NCBI RefSeq assembly: GCF_009707545.1
Contig: NZ_WLYK01000005.1
Span: forward strand, 558,001 to 622,000
Reading direction: 5' to 3'
DNA: 64,000 nt
From: Nakamurella alba
GTDB lineage: Bacteria; Actinomycetota; Actinomycetes; Mycobacteriales; Nakamurellaceae
Below, piece after piece: positions 34,378 through 43,296 of the stretch. The translations under genes were made by a program, and so were the position numbers. The notes beneath the pieces were generated by a model. It made no database searches. It was given only the letters and a program-made list of their open reading frames with translations, and had not been told where the DNA came from. How positions within the stretch are numbered: the first letter of the stretch is position 1; each line of letters starts with the position of its first letter.

Positions 34378-35816
34378 GGAGCCCGCTGGTGGACAAGCCG
34401 GTCACGACGGTGTCGCTGCGGTTCCGGGTGGTCGTCTCGGTGGTCGCAGTGCTCGCGGCGGTGCTGGTGGCGCTGGGCCTGGTGGTGAGCAGCCTGCTGG
34501 GCAAGGCGCTGCGCACCGACCTGGAGCAGCGGCTCGAGGACCGGGCCGGCTATGCCGTGGTGCTGCAGGAGCGGGGGATCACCGGGCAGACGCTGGCCGA
34601 CGCGCTGACCGGGGGCGGGGTGTTCAGCACTTTCACCGCGGACGGCCGGCAGTACGTCGGCGACGAGGAGAACAACACGATCGGCCGGCCCCGTCCGGGT
34701 GGCCCGTTCGGCGCCGGTCAGCGACCGACGTTGCCGCAGCCGTCCGCCGAGCCGACGGTGTCCTTCGCCGAGGCGGACGGCATGCTGACCGCCACCGTCG
34801 AACTGCGCGACGGCACCCTCGCGCTGCAGATCGGGGAGAACGAGATCCAGCGCACGCTGTCGGTGCTCCGGACCATCGAGATCATCGCCGGTGCCATCGC
34901 TCTCGCGCTGGCTGCGGGGTTGCTGACGCTGGTCGTCGGGTTGGCGCTGCGGCCCCTGCGGACGATGACCGACCTGGCCCGGCGGATCGGTGCCGGTGAC
35001 CGCGGCCGGCGGCTGCGGCCCACCCGGCCCAACACCGAACTCGGCCGTACCGCAGCGGCTTTCGACGACATGCTGGACAGCCTGGAGTCGGCCGAACGGT
35101 CGGCGCAGCAGGCGGAGGACCGGATGCGGCACTTCCTCGCCGACGCCTCGCACGACCTGCGTACCCCGCTGGCCGGAGTGATCGCCGGCGCCGACAGCCT
35201 GCTGCGGGCCGACCAGGACACCCTGGACCGGGCCGAGCGGGAGGAGCGGCTGGTGCTGATCGTCCGGCAGGCGCGCCGGGCCGCCCGGCTGGTCGACGAC
35301 CTGCTGGTGATGGCGCGGTTGGACGGCGCGGTCGAGAACGCCACCACCACTGTCGATCTCGCGGAGCTGGCGCGGAACGAGGTGGACGCACTGGAGCTGC
35401 GCCGGCCGGACCTGCCGCCGCCGCACCTGGTCGCGGCGCCGACGCCGGTGCAAGCCGATCCCGACGAGCTGCGCCGGGCGATCACCAACCTGCTGGACAA
35501 TGCCGCCGCCGTCACCCCACCCGGTGGTCGGGTGCGGGTGTCGGTGGGCCACGACGGCCGGCAGGCCGTGGCCGTCATCGATGACGACGGGCCGGGCGTC
35601 GCGGAGGGCGACCGGGAGCGGATCTTCGACCGGTTCGTCCGGCTCACCGAATCCCGGTCGACACCGGGATCCGGCCTGGGACTACCGATCTCACGCGCCA
35701 TCGCGCGGCGGGGCGGTGGGGACCTGGTCTGTGTGGCGCGGCCGGACGGGCGGCCGGGTGCACGGTTCGAGTTCCGACTGCCGGTGGCGCCGGTGCGGGA
35801 GCTGGTCGGGGCCTGA
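34374..35816 (+). CDS. Two-component sensor histidine kinase
   Basis: Start GTG 34374 in a GTGA overlap; 480 residues. TM1 is near residues 17-40 (VVVSVVAVLAAVLVALGLVV), followed by an extracytoplasmic part of about 110 residues, TM2 near 170-190 and HAMP (ALRPLRTMTDLARRIGAGD). His260 lies in the H-box SHDLRTPLAG. The ATPase has an N-box (NLLDNAA), DDDGPGV and GSGLGL. It acts with the preceding response regulator; the signal is unknown. Confidence 0.93.
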   Translation: MRSPLVDKPVTTVSLRFRVVVSVVAVLAAVLVALGLVVSSLLGKALRTDLEQRLEDRAGYAVVLQERGITGQTLADALTGGGVFSTFTADGRQYVGDEENNTIGRPRPGGPFGAGQRPTLPQPSAEPTVSFAEADGMLTATVELRDGTLALQIGENEIQRTLSVLRTIEIIAGAIALALAAGLLTLVVGLALRPLRTMTDLARRIGAGDRGRRLRPTRPNTELGRTAAAFDDMLDSLESAERSAQQAEDRMRHFLADASHDLRTPLAGVIAGADSLLRADQDTLDRAEREERLVLIVRQARRAARLVDDLLVMARLDGAVENATTTVDLAELARNEVDALELRRPDLPPPHLVAAPTPVQADPDELRRAITNLLDNAAAVTPPGGRVRVSVGHDGRQAVAVIDDDGPGVAEGDRERIFDRFVRLTESRSTPGSGLGLPISRAIARRGGGDLVCVARPDGRPGARFEFRLPVAPVRELVGA

Positions 35817-35979
35817 TCGCCCGCAGTTCCGGCCGGGCCGCACGGTGGGGATCAGGTCGAGCACCCGGTGGTGCACGCCCTCGTCGGTGAACGAGACCGG
35901 CGTGCGGTGCTCGTCGGCGACGATCCGCTGCCGAGGAACATCGGGACGTTGCCGTGGTTCGGCAGCGGACGGACGTCGG

Positions 35980-36564
35980 TCACGCGCCTCCGGCGCGGTG
36001 CAGCATGTGCGCGCGCTCGCCGTTCTGGTCGAAGAGCATCAGCACCTCGACCGGGCCGCCGTGGGCGCCGAAGGCGTGCGGCTCCATGGTCGAGAACTCC
36101 GCCGCCTCACCGGGTTGCACCAGGATCGTGCGGTCGCCGAGCTGCAACCGGGCGGTGCCGGACAGCACGGTGAACCAGTCGCGGCCGGGGTGCACGCGGA
36201 GCTGGTCGCGGGGGATCGGCGGGCGCTCCTCGAAGCGCATCTTGACCACGCTGACCCCGCCCGGTGCGCGGTCGTTGTTCAGCTGCCAGGTGGTAGTGCC
36301 GCGGTCCTCGTCGACGGTCGGGCGGATCACCACGTCGTCGTCGCCGCCCTGCTCGACCAGTGCGTCGAGGGTGGTGCCGAGTGCCTTCGCGATCGGCACC
36401 AGCTGATCGAGCGCGATCCGCCGGTGACCGGTCTCGATCCGGCTCAGTGTCGACGGGCTCAGGAAACACCTGGCCGCCAGGGCGTCGAGCGACCAGCCGC
36501 GCGCCGCACGCAGGCCTTTGATGCGAGCACGGATCACCGCATCGAGATCTTCCTCTTGCTTCAT
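35980..36564 (-). CDS. XRE-family regulator with C-terminal cupin domain
   Basis: ATG 36564 is preferred to the TTG two codons upstream; 194 residues. Residues about 10-70 form the XRE helix-turn-helix (IKGLRAARGWSLDALAARCFL, then SPSTLSRIETG), and residues about 105-185 a cupin (PGRDWFTVLSGTARLQLGDRTI, then VQPGEAAEFSTMEPHAFGAHG). This build usually senses a small ligand and represses a nearby operon. It is divergent from the methyltransferase, 47 bases away, which may be its target. The 163 bases between its end and the kinase stop hold no clear gene. Confidence 0.9.
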   Translation of the reverse strand: MKQEEDLDAVIRARIKGLRAARGWSLDALAARCFLSPSTLSRIETGHRRIALDQLVPIAKALGTTLDALVEQGGDDDVVIRPTVDEDRGTTTWQLNNDRAPGGVSVVKMRFEERPPIPRDQLRVHPGRDWFTVLSGTARLQLGDRTILVQPGEAAEFSTMEPHAFGAHGGPVEVLMLFDQNGERAHMLHRAGGA

Positions 36565-36611
36565 GCGCAAGACTGTATGTCAGATCCGCACGGCCCGGGT
36601 AGCGTGGGGGT

Positions 36612-37484
36612 ATGCCCGAGACACGTCACCACCAGCACCAGCACAGCCACCACCAGCACGGTCAGCAGGCGCCGGAGCACAACGAGGAGCTCGCCGAGCT
36701 GCTGGACCTGGACGCCGAGGTGCTCGGCCCGTTCCTCGACCAGGAGACCGCACGCATCGCCGAGCGGGTGTCGTCGCCGGCTCGCATTCTGGATCTCGGG
36801 GCCGGCACCGGTACCGGGACCCTGGCGTTGGCCCGACGATTCCCGGGCGCCGAGATCATTGCGGTGGACACTGATCCCGGGATGGTGGCTCGGCTGCAGG
36901 AGAAGCTGAACCAGCATGGCCTGGCCGACCGGATCACTGCTCTGCAGGTCGATCTCGACACCGACTGGCCGTCGACCGGACCGCTGGACGTGGTGTGGGC
37001 GGCGCAGTCGATGCACCACATGGCCGACCCCGCGGCGGTGCTGGCTCGCGCACTCGAGTCCTTGCGTCCGGGCGGGGTGCTGGCCGTCCTGGAGCTCGAC
37101 GGTCCGCCGCGCTTCCTCCCCGAGGACCTCGGCATCGGGCGGCCGGGGCTCGAGCGACGGATGCGGGAGGTCGTCGCCGCCCGGCACCACCACCAGCTGC
37201 CGCACCTCGGGGACAACTGGACGCCGATCATCGAGGCGGCAGGTTTCACCGATGTGGTGCTGCGCGAGGTGCAGGTCGCTCTCGACCCGCCGCACCCGGA
37301 GATCATCGGCCGCTACGCATTCGGCACCCTCTCTCGGATGCGCGGGTCGGTCGGCGAGCACCTGGATCCCGACGACCGGGCGACGCTGGATGCGTTGGTC
37401 GGCGACGGTCCGGACGGGTTGGTGCGCCGGCAGGACCTGGAGGTGCGGTCGCTGCGCAGCAACTGGGTGGCCACCCGACCCTGA
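36612..37484 (+). CDS. Class I SAM-dependent methyltransferase with His-rich N-terminus
   Basis: A 290-residue protein starting at ATG 36612. The SAM-binding motif I is ILDLGAGTGTGTLALARRF (about 64-82), with EIIAVDTDPGMV after it and LDVVWAAQSMHHM for motif II. The first 20 residues contain nine histidines (RHHQHQHSHHQHG), which could bind metal. The substrate is unknown. The divergent XRE-cupin gene probably regulates it. Confidence 0.88.
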   Translation: MPETRHHQHQHSHHQHGQQAPEHNEELAELLDLDAEVLGPFLDQETARIAERVSSPARILDLGAGTGTGTLALARRFPGAEIIAVDTDPGMVARLQEKLNQHGLADRITALQVDLDTDWPSTGPLDVVWAAQSMHHMADPAAVLARALESLRPGGVLAVLELDGPPRFLPEDLGIGRPGLERRMREVVAARHHHQLPHLGDNWTPIIEAAGFTDVVLREVQVALDPPHPEIIGRYAFGTLSRMRGSVGEHLDPDDRATLDALVGDGPDGLVRRQDLEVRSLRSNWVATRP

Positions 37485-37600
37485 CCGTTCACCCGGAACA
37501 GGGATGCCGTTTCGTCCGGAATGGGCGATGATGCCGGGGGCGCCTTCCAGGCGTTACGGCCGGTCAGGGGCGGGCCGTGCGGATCCAAGGAGGCTCTCGC

Positions 37601-38926
37601 GTGCCGTTCGACAGCGATCACCGCAACGCCACCTTCACCCGACGCCGGGCCCTGCAACTCGGCGGGCTGCTCGGACTGACCGGGGTCGCGGCGGCGTGCG
37701 GCACCGATGACGCCGGAGGCCCGGCCACGTCGGCACCTCCGACCACGCCGACCCCGACGTCGTCCAGCGTTGCTTCGGTGCCCTCCAGCAGTTCGGAGTC
37801 CGCACTCCCGTCGGTGACCACCTCGTCGTCGACGTCGGCACCGGCCGGAGCGTTCGTCCTCGACGACGCGGCGATGGCCGATCTCGACGCGATCTTCACC
37901 GAGCAGTTCACGAAGAGCGGGATCGCCGGGATGGCGGCGAAGGTGTGGGTCGGCGGGAAGACCTGGGAGAAGGTCAGTGGCGTCAAGGATCTGGAGTCCG
38001 GCGCGGCTTTCGTCCCGACGGAGACCGTGCGGATCGCCAGCATCACCAAGTCGTTCTGCGCGACCGCCGTGCTGCAGCTGGTCGACGCCGGATCGGTGAA
38101 GCTCGACGACGTGCTCGAGACGTACGTCCCGGGGATCGCCAACGGCGAGGAGATCACCGTCGAACTGTTGCTGGGGATGCGCTCCGGCATCTTCGACTTC
38201 ACCTCCGACGACAAGTTTCTCGCCGATTTCGATGCCGATCCGACAATGGCGTGGAGCAATGCCGACACCGTCGCGGTGATCAAGAAGCACGACCCGCTGT
38301 TCGCGCCGGGCGAGAAGGTGTCGTACTGCGACTCCAACTACGTGCTGCTCGGGATGATCGTCGAGAAGGTCACCGGGAGGCCCGCGGGCGAGGTGATCAA
38401 CGAGTCGCTGGTCGCGGAACTGGACCTGCCGAAGACCGTCTACCCGGCCGACAGTTCGCTGCCCGAACCGCATCCCACCGGCTACGTGCCGACCGGACCC
38501 GCCGCGACCGACCCGCAGGCCACCTTCGACAACAAGAAGTACCCGCCTGTTGTCGTCAACGACGTGAACCCGGCGGTGCCGGCGACCGCCGGTGCGATGG
38601 TCTCCACCCTCGACGACCTCGCGGTGTGGGGTCGTGAGCTCGCCGAGGGTTCACTGCTGAAGCCGGAGACCCAGGCACTACGGCTGCAGGGCAACCGTTT
38701 CGACGGGGTGCCGATCAACCTCGGCTACGGCCTCGGGTGCGAGGTGCTCAACGACTTCATCGGCCACAACGGTGCTGTGCTCGGCTTCTCGTCCGTCGTC
38801 ATGCGCTACCCCGCGATGGACTTCACCGTCGCGGCGGTCGGGAACGAGTCCACCAACTTCTCCACCCCGACGTCCACCTTCGTCTACGCCGTGATCCAGA
38901 AGCTCTTCCCGGACCAGTGGAAGTGA
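37601..38926 (+). CDS. Tat-exported lipoprotein, beta-lactamase/D-Ala-carboxypeptidase-like serine hydrolase
   Basis: Start GTG 37601 follows AAGGAGG by seven bases; 441 residues. The N-terminus has a Tat motif (FTRRRALQLGG) ending in the lipobox VAAAC, then a long Ser/Thr/Pro linker. The serine hydrolase motifs are SITK (Ser147, Lys150), YCD at 242-244 (a Y-x-D form of Y-x-N) and HNGA near the C-terminus. The family includes class C beta-lactamases, D,D-carboxypeptidases and esterases. A membrane-anchored cell-wall or esterase role is inferred. Confidence 0.9.
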   Translation: MPFDSDHRNATFTRRRALQLGGLLGLTGVAAACGTDDAGGPATSAPPTTPTPTSSSVASVPSSSSESALPSVTTSSSTSAPAGAFVLDDAAMADLDAIFTEQFTKSGIAGMAAKVWVGGKTWEKVSGVKDLESGAAFVPTETVRIASITKSFCATAVLQLVDAGSVKLDDVLETYVPGIANGEEITVELLLGMRSGIFDFTSDDKFLADFDADPTMAWSNADTVAVIKKHDPLFAPGEKVSYCDSNYVLLGMIVEKVTGRPAGEVINESLVAELDLPKTVYPADSSLPEPHPTGYVPTGPAATDPQATFDNKKYPPVVVNDVNPAVPATAGAMVSTLDDLAVWGRELAEGSLLKPETQALRLQGNRFDGVPINLGYGLGCEVLNDFIGHNGAVLGFSSVVMRYPAMDFTVAAVGNESTNFSTPTSTFVYAVIQKLFPDQWK

Positions 38927-39625
38927 TCAGCTGAGGGTGCCCCGCGCGACGCTGTCGCCGGAGTGGGTGGGGTCGCCGTCGGCGGGCTCGTCGGAGATGT
39001 CGACGACCTTGTACTCGGCCATGTCGACGCCGCCGGGGACGGCGAAGGTGCCGGTGCCGTTGTGCAGGACGCCGAGGGAGAACATCCGTCCGTCGGCGCC
39101 GAGCAGCCAGACCTCGTAGTTGCCGTTGATGGACGGCAGCGACGCCTCGATCTGGAGTTCCTCGGTGCCCGGCCCACCGAGCAGCTCGGCGCGACCGAGC
39201 CCGCCGCCGCCGGCGACCGGACCGAGTTCGGCGGTGGCGCGGATGGTGGGCGTCGGGGCGTCGGACTCCCGGGTGAGCGCGAAGGTCGCGCCGACGCCGA
39301 CCGCGAGGCCGACGATCGCAGCAGCCACCGGCAGCGCAGCCCGGCGCCACCACGGCCGGGCCGGCTCGGTCACCGGCTCCGGGGTCGGCTCCGGGTCGGG
39401 GACAGCGGCGCCGAGACGGAGCTCGGAGGAGATGGCGTCCCACACCCGGGACGGCGGGTGCGCGGGGGAGGAGGCGAGGTCCTGGGTCAGCCGCTCGGCG
39501 GTCCGCCGCAGGTGAGCGACCTCGTCCAGGCAGTCCGGGCAGCCGGTGATGTGCTGCTGGGCGGCGGTGGCGACGTTCTCCCCGATCGCGTAGAGCGCGA
39601 GGTCGTCGGGATCAGGATGTGGCAC
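38927..39625 (-). CDS. RskA-family zinc anti-sigma factor
   Basis: I place the start at GTG 39625, preceded by GGGAGGTGG and inside the end of the sigma gene; 232 residues. The N-terminal zinc-binding anti-sigma motif H-x3-C-x2-C is HITGCPDC (about 29-36). A single membrane segment follows (WRRAALPVAAAIVGLAVGVGATFAL), then an extracytoplasmic RskA domain (EASLPSINGNYEVWLLGADGR; LGVLHNGTGTFAVPGGVDM). It should hold the sigma factor at the membrane until released by proteolysis. Confidence 0.9.
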   Translation of the reverse strand: MPHPDPDDLALYAIGENVATAAQQHITGCPDCLDEVAHLRRTAERLTQDLASSPAHPPSRVWDAISSELRLGAAVPDPEPTPEPVTEPARPWWRRAALPVAAAIVGLAVGVGATFALTRESDAPTPTIRATAELGPVAGGGGLGRAELLGGPGTEELQIEASLPSINGNYEVWLLGADGRMFSLGVLHNGTGTFAVPGGVDMAEYKVVDISDEPADGDPTHSGDSVARGTLS

Positions 39626-40193
39626 CGTCCACCTCCCACTCCTGACGCAGCCGGGCCAGGCCCCGCCTGATGTGACTCTTGACCGTGCCGACCGGCCACC
39701 CCGTGACGTCGGCGATCTCGACGTGGGTGAGTCCGTCGTAGAACGCCAACCTGAGGACGTGCTGTTGAACGGCGGGCAGCCGTTCGAACGACTCGTCCAT
39801 CGCGAGCCGGTCGACGAGGTGTTCGGCCGCACGGTTGTTCTCGATCGGACCAGATGTAGAGGCTACGGCCTGCACGTCACGCAGATGCCGCGACCGTTCG
39901 GCGAATCCGTCGGCGATCTGGTGGCGGGTGATCCCGAGCAGCCAGGACACGAGCGATCCGCGATCCGGGTCGAACGTGCCGCGACCCCGCCACGCCTTGA
40001 CGAACACCTGCTGGACCAGGTCCTCGGCGTCGTGGTGGTCGTGCAGCGCGAGAACCCCGATCCGGTGGATCATTCCGCCGAAGGCCCCGTACATCTCGCG
40101 CAGCGCGTCGGGGTCGCCGCGGACGAACCTCTGCTCCATCACCGGGTCTCGGACTCGGCCGGGACCCGCGGGCGATGCGGTGTCCCCGGCCAT
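39612..40193 (-). CDS. ECF RNA polymerase sigma factor (SigK-like)
   Basis: A 193-residue ECF sigma factor. Region 2 is at about 30-95 (YGAFGGMIHRIGVLALHDHHDAEDLVQQVFVKAW, RGSLVSWLLGITRHQIAD). Region 4 is at about 130-185 (LPAVQQHVLRLAFYDGLTHVEIAD, then VTGWPVGTVKSHIRRGLARLRQ). It is translationally coupled to the anti-sigma gene. It lies 31 bases after the sortase stop on the same strand, so all four genes from 41874 may form one transcript. Target promoters are not identified. Confidence 0.92.
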   Translation of the reverse strand: MAGDTASPAGPGRVRDPVMEQRFVRGDPDALREMYGAFGGMIHRIGVLALHDHHDAEDLVQQVFVKAWRGRGTFDPDRGSLVSWLLGITRHQIADGFAERSRHLRDVQAVASTSGPIENNRAAEHLVDRLAMDESFERLPAVQQHVLRLAFYDGLTHVEIADVTGWPVGTVKSHIRRGLARLRQEWEVDGATS

Positions 40194-40224
40194 CCGGTCA
40201 GCCTAATCAGCGCGCGTTCTTTCG

Positions 40225-41067
40225 CTACCGGACGGGGATCGCGGTGATCGCGATGTTGTCGAGGTAACTGCCGGCGCCGTCGGCGAAGGCGCCGCCGCAG
40301 GTGATCAGCACCAGTCGTCCCTCGCCGCTGCGGTCGAAGATCCGGTCCAGCGGCACCTCCGTTTTCGGCCACGACTCGCGGGCGACGACCTGGAACGTGC
40401 GGCCGGTGCCGTCGGCGTCGGTCACCTGGAACAGGTCCCCGGGTTCCATCGCGCCCAGTTGGGCGAAGGCGCCGGGACCCTGGTCGGCGGAGTCGACGTG
40501 CCCGGTGAGGACCGCCGACCCCGTGCTGCTGCCGGGCAGCGGCCCGAAGCGGTACCAGCCGACCGTCGCGACGTCCGCCGGCACCTCCATCTCCCCGTCG
40601 TCCCGGACCCCGACCGGGACCACCTCCGCCTCGATGCCGAGCCGGGGAAGCGCGAGGCGGACCGGCCGGGTCGGTGCCGGTGCAGTTGCCGGCGCACTGC
40701 TGGGAGCGGACGTGGGCGGTGGGGGCGATGTGGTCGGCGTCCGGGTGGGGCTGGTGGTCGGCTCTGTGGCCGACGGCGCCGCCGGCGGACTCGTGGTCGC
40801 CGGCCGCCGGGTCGCTGATGTGCTCGACCCGCCGGAGCCGTCCCGGCCCGTCGCGGCGGAGCGGGTGCTGCTCACTCCTCCCGCCGTCCCGTTGCCGGAC
40901 GGACCGGCCAGCGCCTGGGCCGCGGCGGCTCCTGCGTCCTGCACGGTCATCCCGGCCGGCTCGGGGCGGGTGAACGCGTAGAGCAGGGCCGCCGCGACGA
41001 TCAGGCACACCCCCGACGCCAGGCCGAGGACGGCCCGGCGTCGGGAGGTGTGGGTTCCGGCGGTCAA
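40225..41067 (-). CDS. Class F sortase
   Basis: A 280-residue protein: TM helix at about 12-32, a long Ser/Thr/Pro linker to about 135, then the sortase domain. His190 (LTGHVDS) and Cys257 (LITCGG) are the catalytic pair. The third catalytic residue, Arg, usually lies within about ten residues after Cys, but here there is none between Cys257 and the terminal Arg280 (FADGAGSYLDNIAITAIPVR). Activity may be altered or the Arg supplied differently. It lies three bases after the DUF4397 gene, which may be its substrate. Confidence 0.9.
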   Translation of the reverse strand: MTAGTHTSRRRAVLGLASGVCLIVAAALLYAFTRPEPAGMTVQDAGAAAAQALAGPSGNGTAGGVSSTRSAATGRDGSGGSSTSATRRPATTSPPAAPSATEPTTSPTRTPTTSPPPPTSAPSSAPATAPAPTRPVRLALPRLGIEAEVVPVGVRDDGEMEVPADVATVGWYRFGPLPGSSTGSAVLTGHVDSADQGPGAFAQLGAMEPGDLFQVTDADGTGRTFQVVARESWPKTEVPLDRIFDRSGEGRLVLITCGGAFADGAGSYLDNIAITAIPVR

Positions 41068-41070
41068 CGG

Positions 41071-41874
41071 TCAGCGGCTCCGGACCAGCCGACGGCCGCT
41101 CACCACGATCAGTCCGGCGCCCGTGGTCAGCGCCAGCACCAGCAACACGGTGGGCAGTGCCGACTCCATCGGGCCGGAACCGGCAGGAACACCGGACGGT
41201 GCGGACCCGAGACCGCTGATCGTGAAGGACACCAGGCCGAGGTCGCCGGCGTCGGCGGATCCGACTGCGTGCACGAAGGTCGCGGTGCCCTCGGCGAGGG
41301 TCAGATCGGCCGGGCCGATCGCGACGGTGTCGGTGCCGGCGAGCACGACGTCGGCGGAGATGGTGCCGGCCGGGACCTCGAGGGCGCCCTCGTTCGGGTT
41401 GGTGACGTCGGCGAGTACGACCTCACCACCGGCCCGGATGTCGACGGCCGGGGCGGCCGCGGTGTGCCGGACGACGAGTCGCGCCTGGCCTGCGGGCACG
41501 GCGGCGACATCGTTGACGAACGGGGTGAGCGCGGGTTCGCCGGCCGCCGAGAGGTGGGCGACCAGGCTGACGTTCCCGCCGTCCGGGATCGTCGCAGTGC
41601 CGGACAGCACCGGCGACGACGCGTCAGCGGCATCCGCTGCGGTGAGGGCGATCTCGTGGTCGCCGGCCGGCAGATCGATCGGGCCCTGCACGGTGAGCGG
41701 GTCGAAGTCGTCGATGGCAAGGGTGCCGTCGACGTACACGTCGACCGGGGTGTCCGGAATGCCGTGCACCACGTAGACGGCACCGGTTCCGGCGGCGGAA
41801 GCCGTTGTGGCGCCGAGCATTCCGGCGGCGGCGACCAGGGTCGCGGTGGTCAGTGCTGCGGCGAGACGTCTCAT
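41071..41874 (-). CDS. Secreted DUF4397 protein with C-terminal membrane anchor
   Basis: I place the start at ATG 41874 after GAGGAGGA; 267 residues. The signal peptide ends near TASA. Two DUF4397 modules follow (YVVHGIPDTPVDVYVDGTLAI; ARLVVRHTAAAPAVDIRAGG). The C-terminus has a hydrophobic stretch and Arg-rich tail (LVLALTTGAGLIVVSGRRLVRSR) like a sortase signal, but an LPxTG motif is missing; LPTV is the nearest match. Adjacent sortase suggests anchoring by a non-canonical motif or simple membrane retention. Confidence 0.85.
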   Translation of the reverse strand: MRRLAAALTTATLVAAAGMLGATTASAAGTGAVYVVHGIPDTPVDVYVDGTLAIDDFDPLTVQGPIDLPAGDHEIALTAADAADASSPVLSGTATIPDGGNVSLVAHLSAAGEPALTPFVNDVAAVPAGQARLVVRHTAAAPAVDIRAGGEVVLADVTNPNEGALEVPAGTISADVVLAGTDTVAIGPADLTLAEGTATFVHAVGSADAGDLGLVSFTISGLGSAPSGVPAGSGPMESALPTVLLVLALTTGAGLIVVSGRRLVRSR

Positions 41875-42285
41875 GGGTCCTCCTCGATGGCGATGCTGCT
41901 GACACCGGGTACTACCGGCGTTCTGCGGCAAGGGGATGCAGAGCGACCGGGGGATGTGCCGGTTCGTCCCGCGGCGGCACTGTTGCCCGTCCGCGCCACC
42001 GGCCGTCGTCCCGCCGACGGACCTCCGGACTTCAAACCCCGGCGGACCGGTGAATGCGGCGGCATGGTCCTCGCTGCGTTGGATACTGCGCGGGGTGCCG
42101 GGTACCGCGCGTATGAAGTGGTGGACACGCGCCTCGCCTGTCCCAAAGGCGGCATCTTTGTACGCGCCTGCGAAGTTGATCATCGCGGGAACGGGGGCGG
42201 GGGGAGGTGCGTCGCAGGTATCAACCGCGGCCAGGAGCACTCCTGGGTCCGGTCATCAGGATCCAGCAGACGAGAGAGAACTCCA
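41875..42285. other. Divergent intergenic region with possible ECF promoter
   Basis: About 410 bases without a supported gene. On the plus strand GGAAC (42188-42192) and CGTC (42210-42213) are separated by 17 bases, the form of a SigE/SigH-type ECF promoter, 73 bases before the GTG at 42286. On the minus strand GAGGAGGA serves the DUF4397 gene. Nothing else stands out. Confidence 0.35.
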
Positions 42286-42795
42286 GTGCAGCCCACCCAG
42301 CAGCAGCCGCCGTTCCAGGCCAACCCGCAGCACCAGCAGCCCGCGCCCGGTCAGCATCCCCAGCAGGGGTACCCGCAGCAGCCGGGCCAGTTCCCGTACC
42401 CGCAGCCAGGTCAGCCGCAGCCGGGTCAGGCCGGGCAGTGGCAGCCGCAGCCGGCCGCATCCTCCCAGCTGCCGATGATCGCCGGCGTGGCCGGAGTGGT
42501 GCTGCTCGCCCTCGGCATGGCGATCCCGTTCGACTCCTCGGCCGCCTGGGCCACCCAGTTGGCGTGGTCGATCTTCGCGATCGTCGCCGCCCTGCTCGCC
42601 GTTGCCGGATCGATGTTCCGCGGCAGCAACCCGCGCACGCCGTGGATGGTCACCGCCGCCGGCGGCGTCGCGGTCGTCGCGCACTGGGTCTTCGTGGTGC
42701 TGCCGGGGATCTCGACGAACCAGGGCCTGGTGATGACCCTCGGCGCCGCCGCGGTCGCGGCCGGCGTCTGGTTCTCGCCGCTGCGCCCGCGATGA
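42286..42795 (+). CDS. Small membrane protein with Pro/Gln-rich N-terminus
   Basis: Start GTG 42286 after GAGAGAGAA; 169 residues. The first 60 residues are a Q/P repeat (PQQGYPQQPGQFPYPQPG), typical of disordered cytoplasmic tails in actinobacterial membrane proteins. Four hydrophobic helices follow (MIAGVAGVVLLALGMAIPF, LAWSIFAIVAALLAVAGSMF, TAAGGVAVVAHWVFVVLPG, GLVMTLGAAAVAAGVWF). Function is unknown. It overlaps the next membrane protein gene (ATGA). Confidence 0.75.
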   Translation: MQPTQQQPPFQANPQHQQPAPGQHPQQGYPQQPGQFPYPQPGQPQPGQAGQWQPQPAASSQLPMIAGVAGVVLLALGMAIPFDSSAAWATQLAWSIFAIVAALLAVAGSMFRGSNPRTPWMVTAAGGVAVVAHWVFVVLPGISTNQGLVMTLGAAAVAAGVWFSPLRPR

Positions 42796-43286
42796 GCACC
42801 GCGTCCTTCCGGCGCGCGGTCCCTGCCCTCCGGCTCGACGACGCCCGGCTGCTCTTCGCCGGCCTCGCCGCCATGCTGCTCTCGCTCGGGCTGCCCTGGC
42901 GCAACAGCGGGCTGGACTCCGGCTTCGGCTGGGCCTGGAACCCCGGCTACTGCAGCATCAGCTGGGACGGCTACAGCTACTGCACCACCTGGGATCTCGT
43001 GCCCGACGTGCAGTACTCGGCGACCGGACCGGTGCCCGGGTTCCAGCTGCCGGTGCGCATCCTGGTGATCGGCGCGGTGCTGATCCTGCTGACCGCGTGG
43101 CGCCGGCGCAGTCCGGTGCTGGTCCGTGTCGGCCTGTTGGTCGCCGCCTTCGCGCCCTTGCTCGGCGGGGTCACCGTGACCTCCGGCCGGATGTTGTTCC
43201 TGCTCGCCGGAGTGGCCGTGGGCATCGCCCTGCACCGGTCCGGTCTGTTGCGAGTGGCCCTCACGCGCGGGCCGGTCCGCACGTAG
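42792..43286 (+). CDS. Small four-helix membrane protein
   Basis: Start ATG 42792 in an ATGA overlap; 164 residues. Helices are near 19-35, 88-102, 108-125 and 130-148. The loop after helix 1 is rich in aromatic residues and cysteine (FGWAWNPGYCSISWDGYSYC) and would lie outside, possibly with a disulfide. It is coupled to the preceding gene, so the two probably form one complex. No family is recognised. Confidence 0.72.
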   Translation: MSTASFRRAVPALRLDDARLLFAGLAAMLLSLGLPWRNSGLDSGFGWAWNPGYCSISWDGYSYCTTWDLVPDVQYSATGPVPGFQLPVRILVIGAVLILLTAWRRRSPVLVRVGLLVAAFAPLLGGVTVTSGRMLFLLAGVAVGIALHRSGLLRVALTRGPVRT

Positions 43287-43296
43287 CGTGCGGGCC

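Noticed and set aside
35817-35979. Possible remnant of a coding region on the minus strand (frame reading VADEHRTPVSFTDEGVHHRV)
   Set aside because: It has protein-like composition for about 40 codons but no start, no recognised family and no clear boundaries, so I did not list it as a pseudogene.
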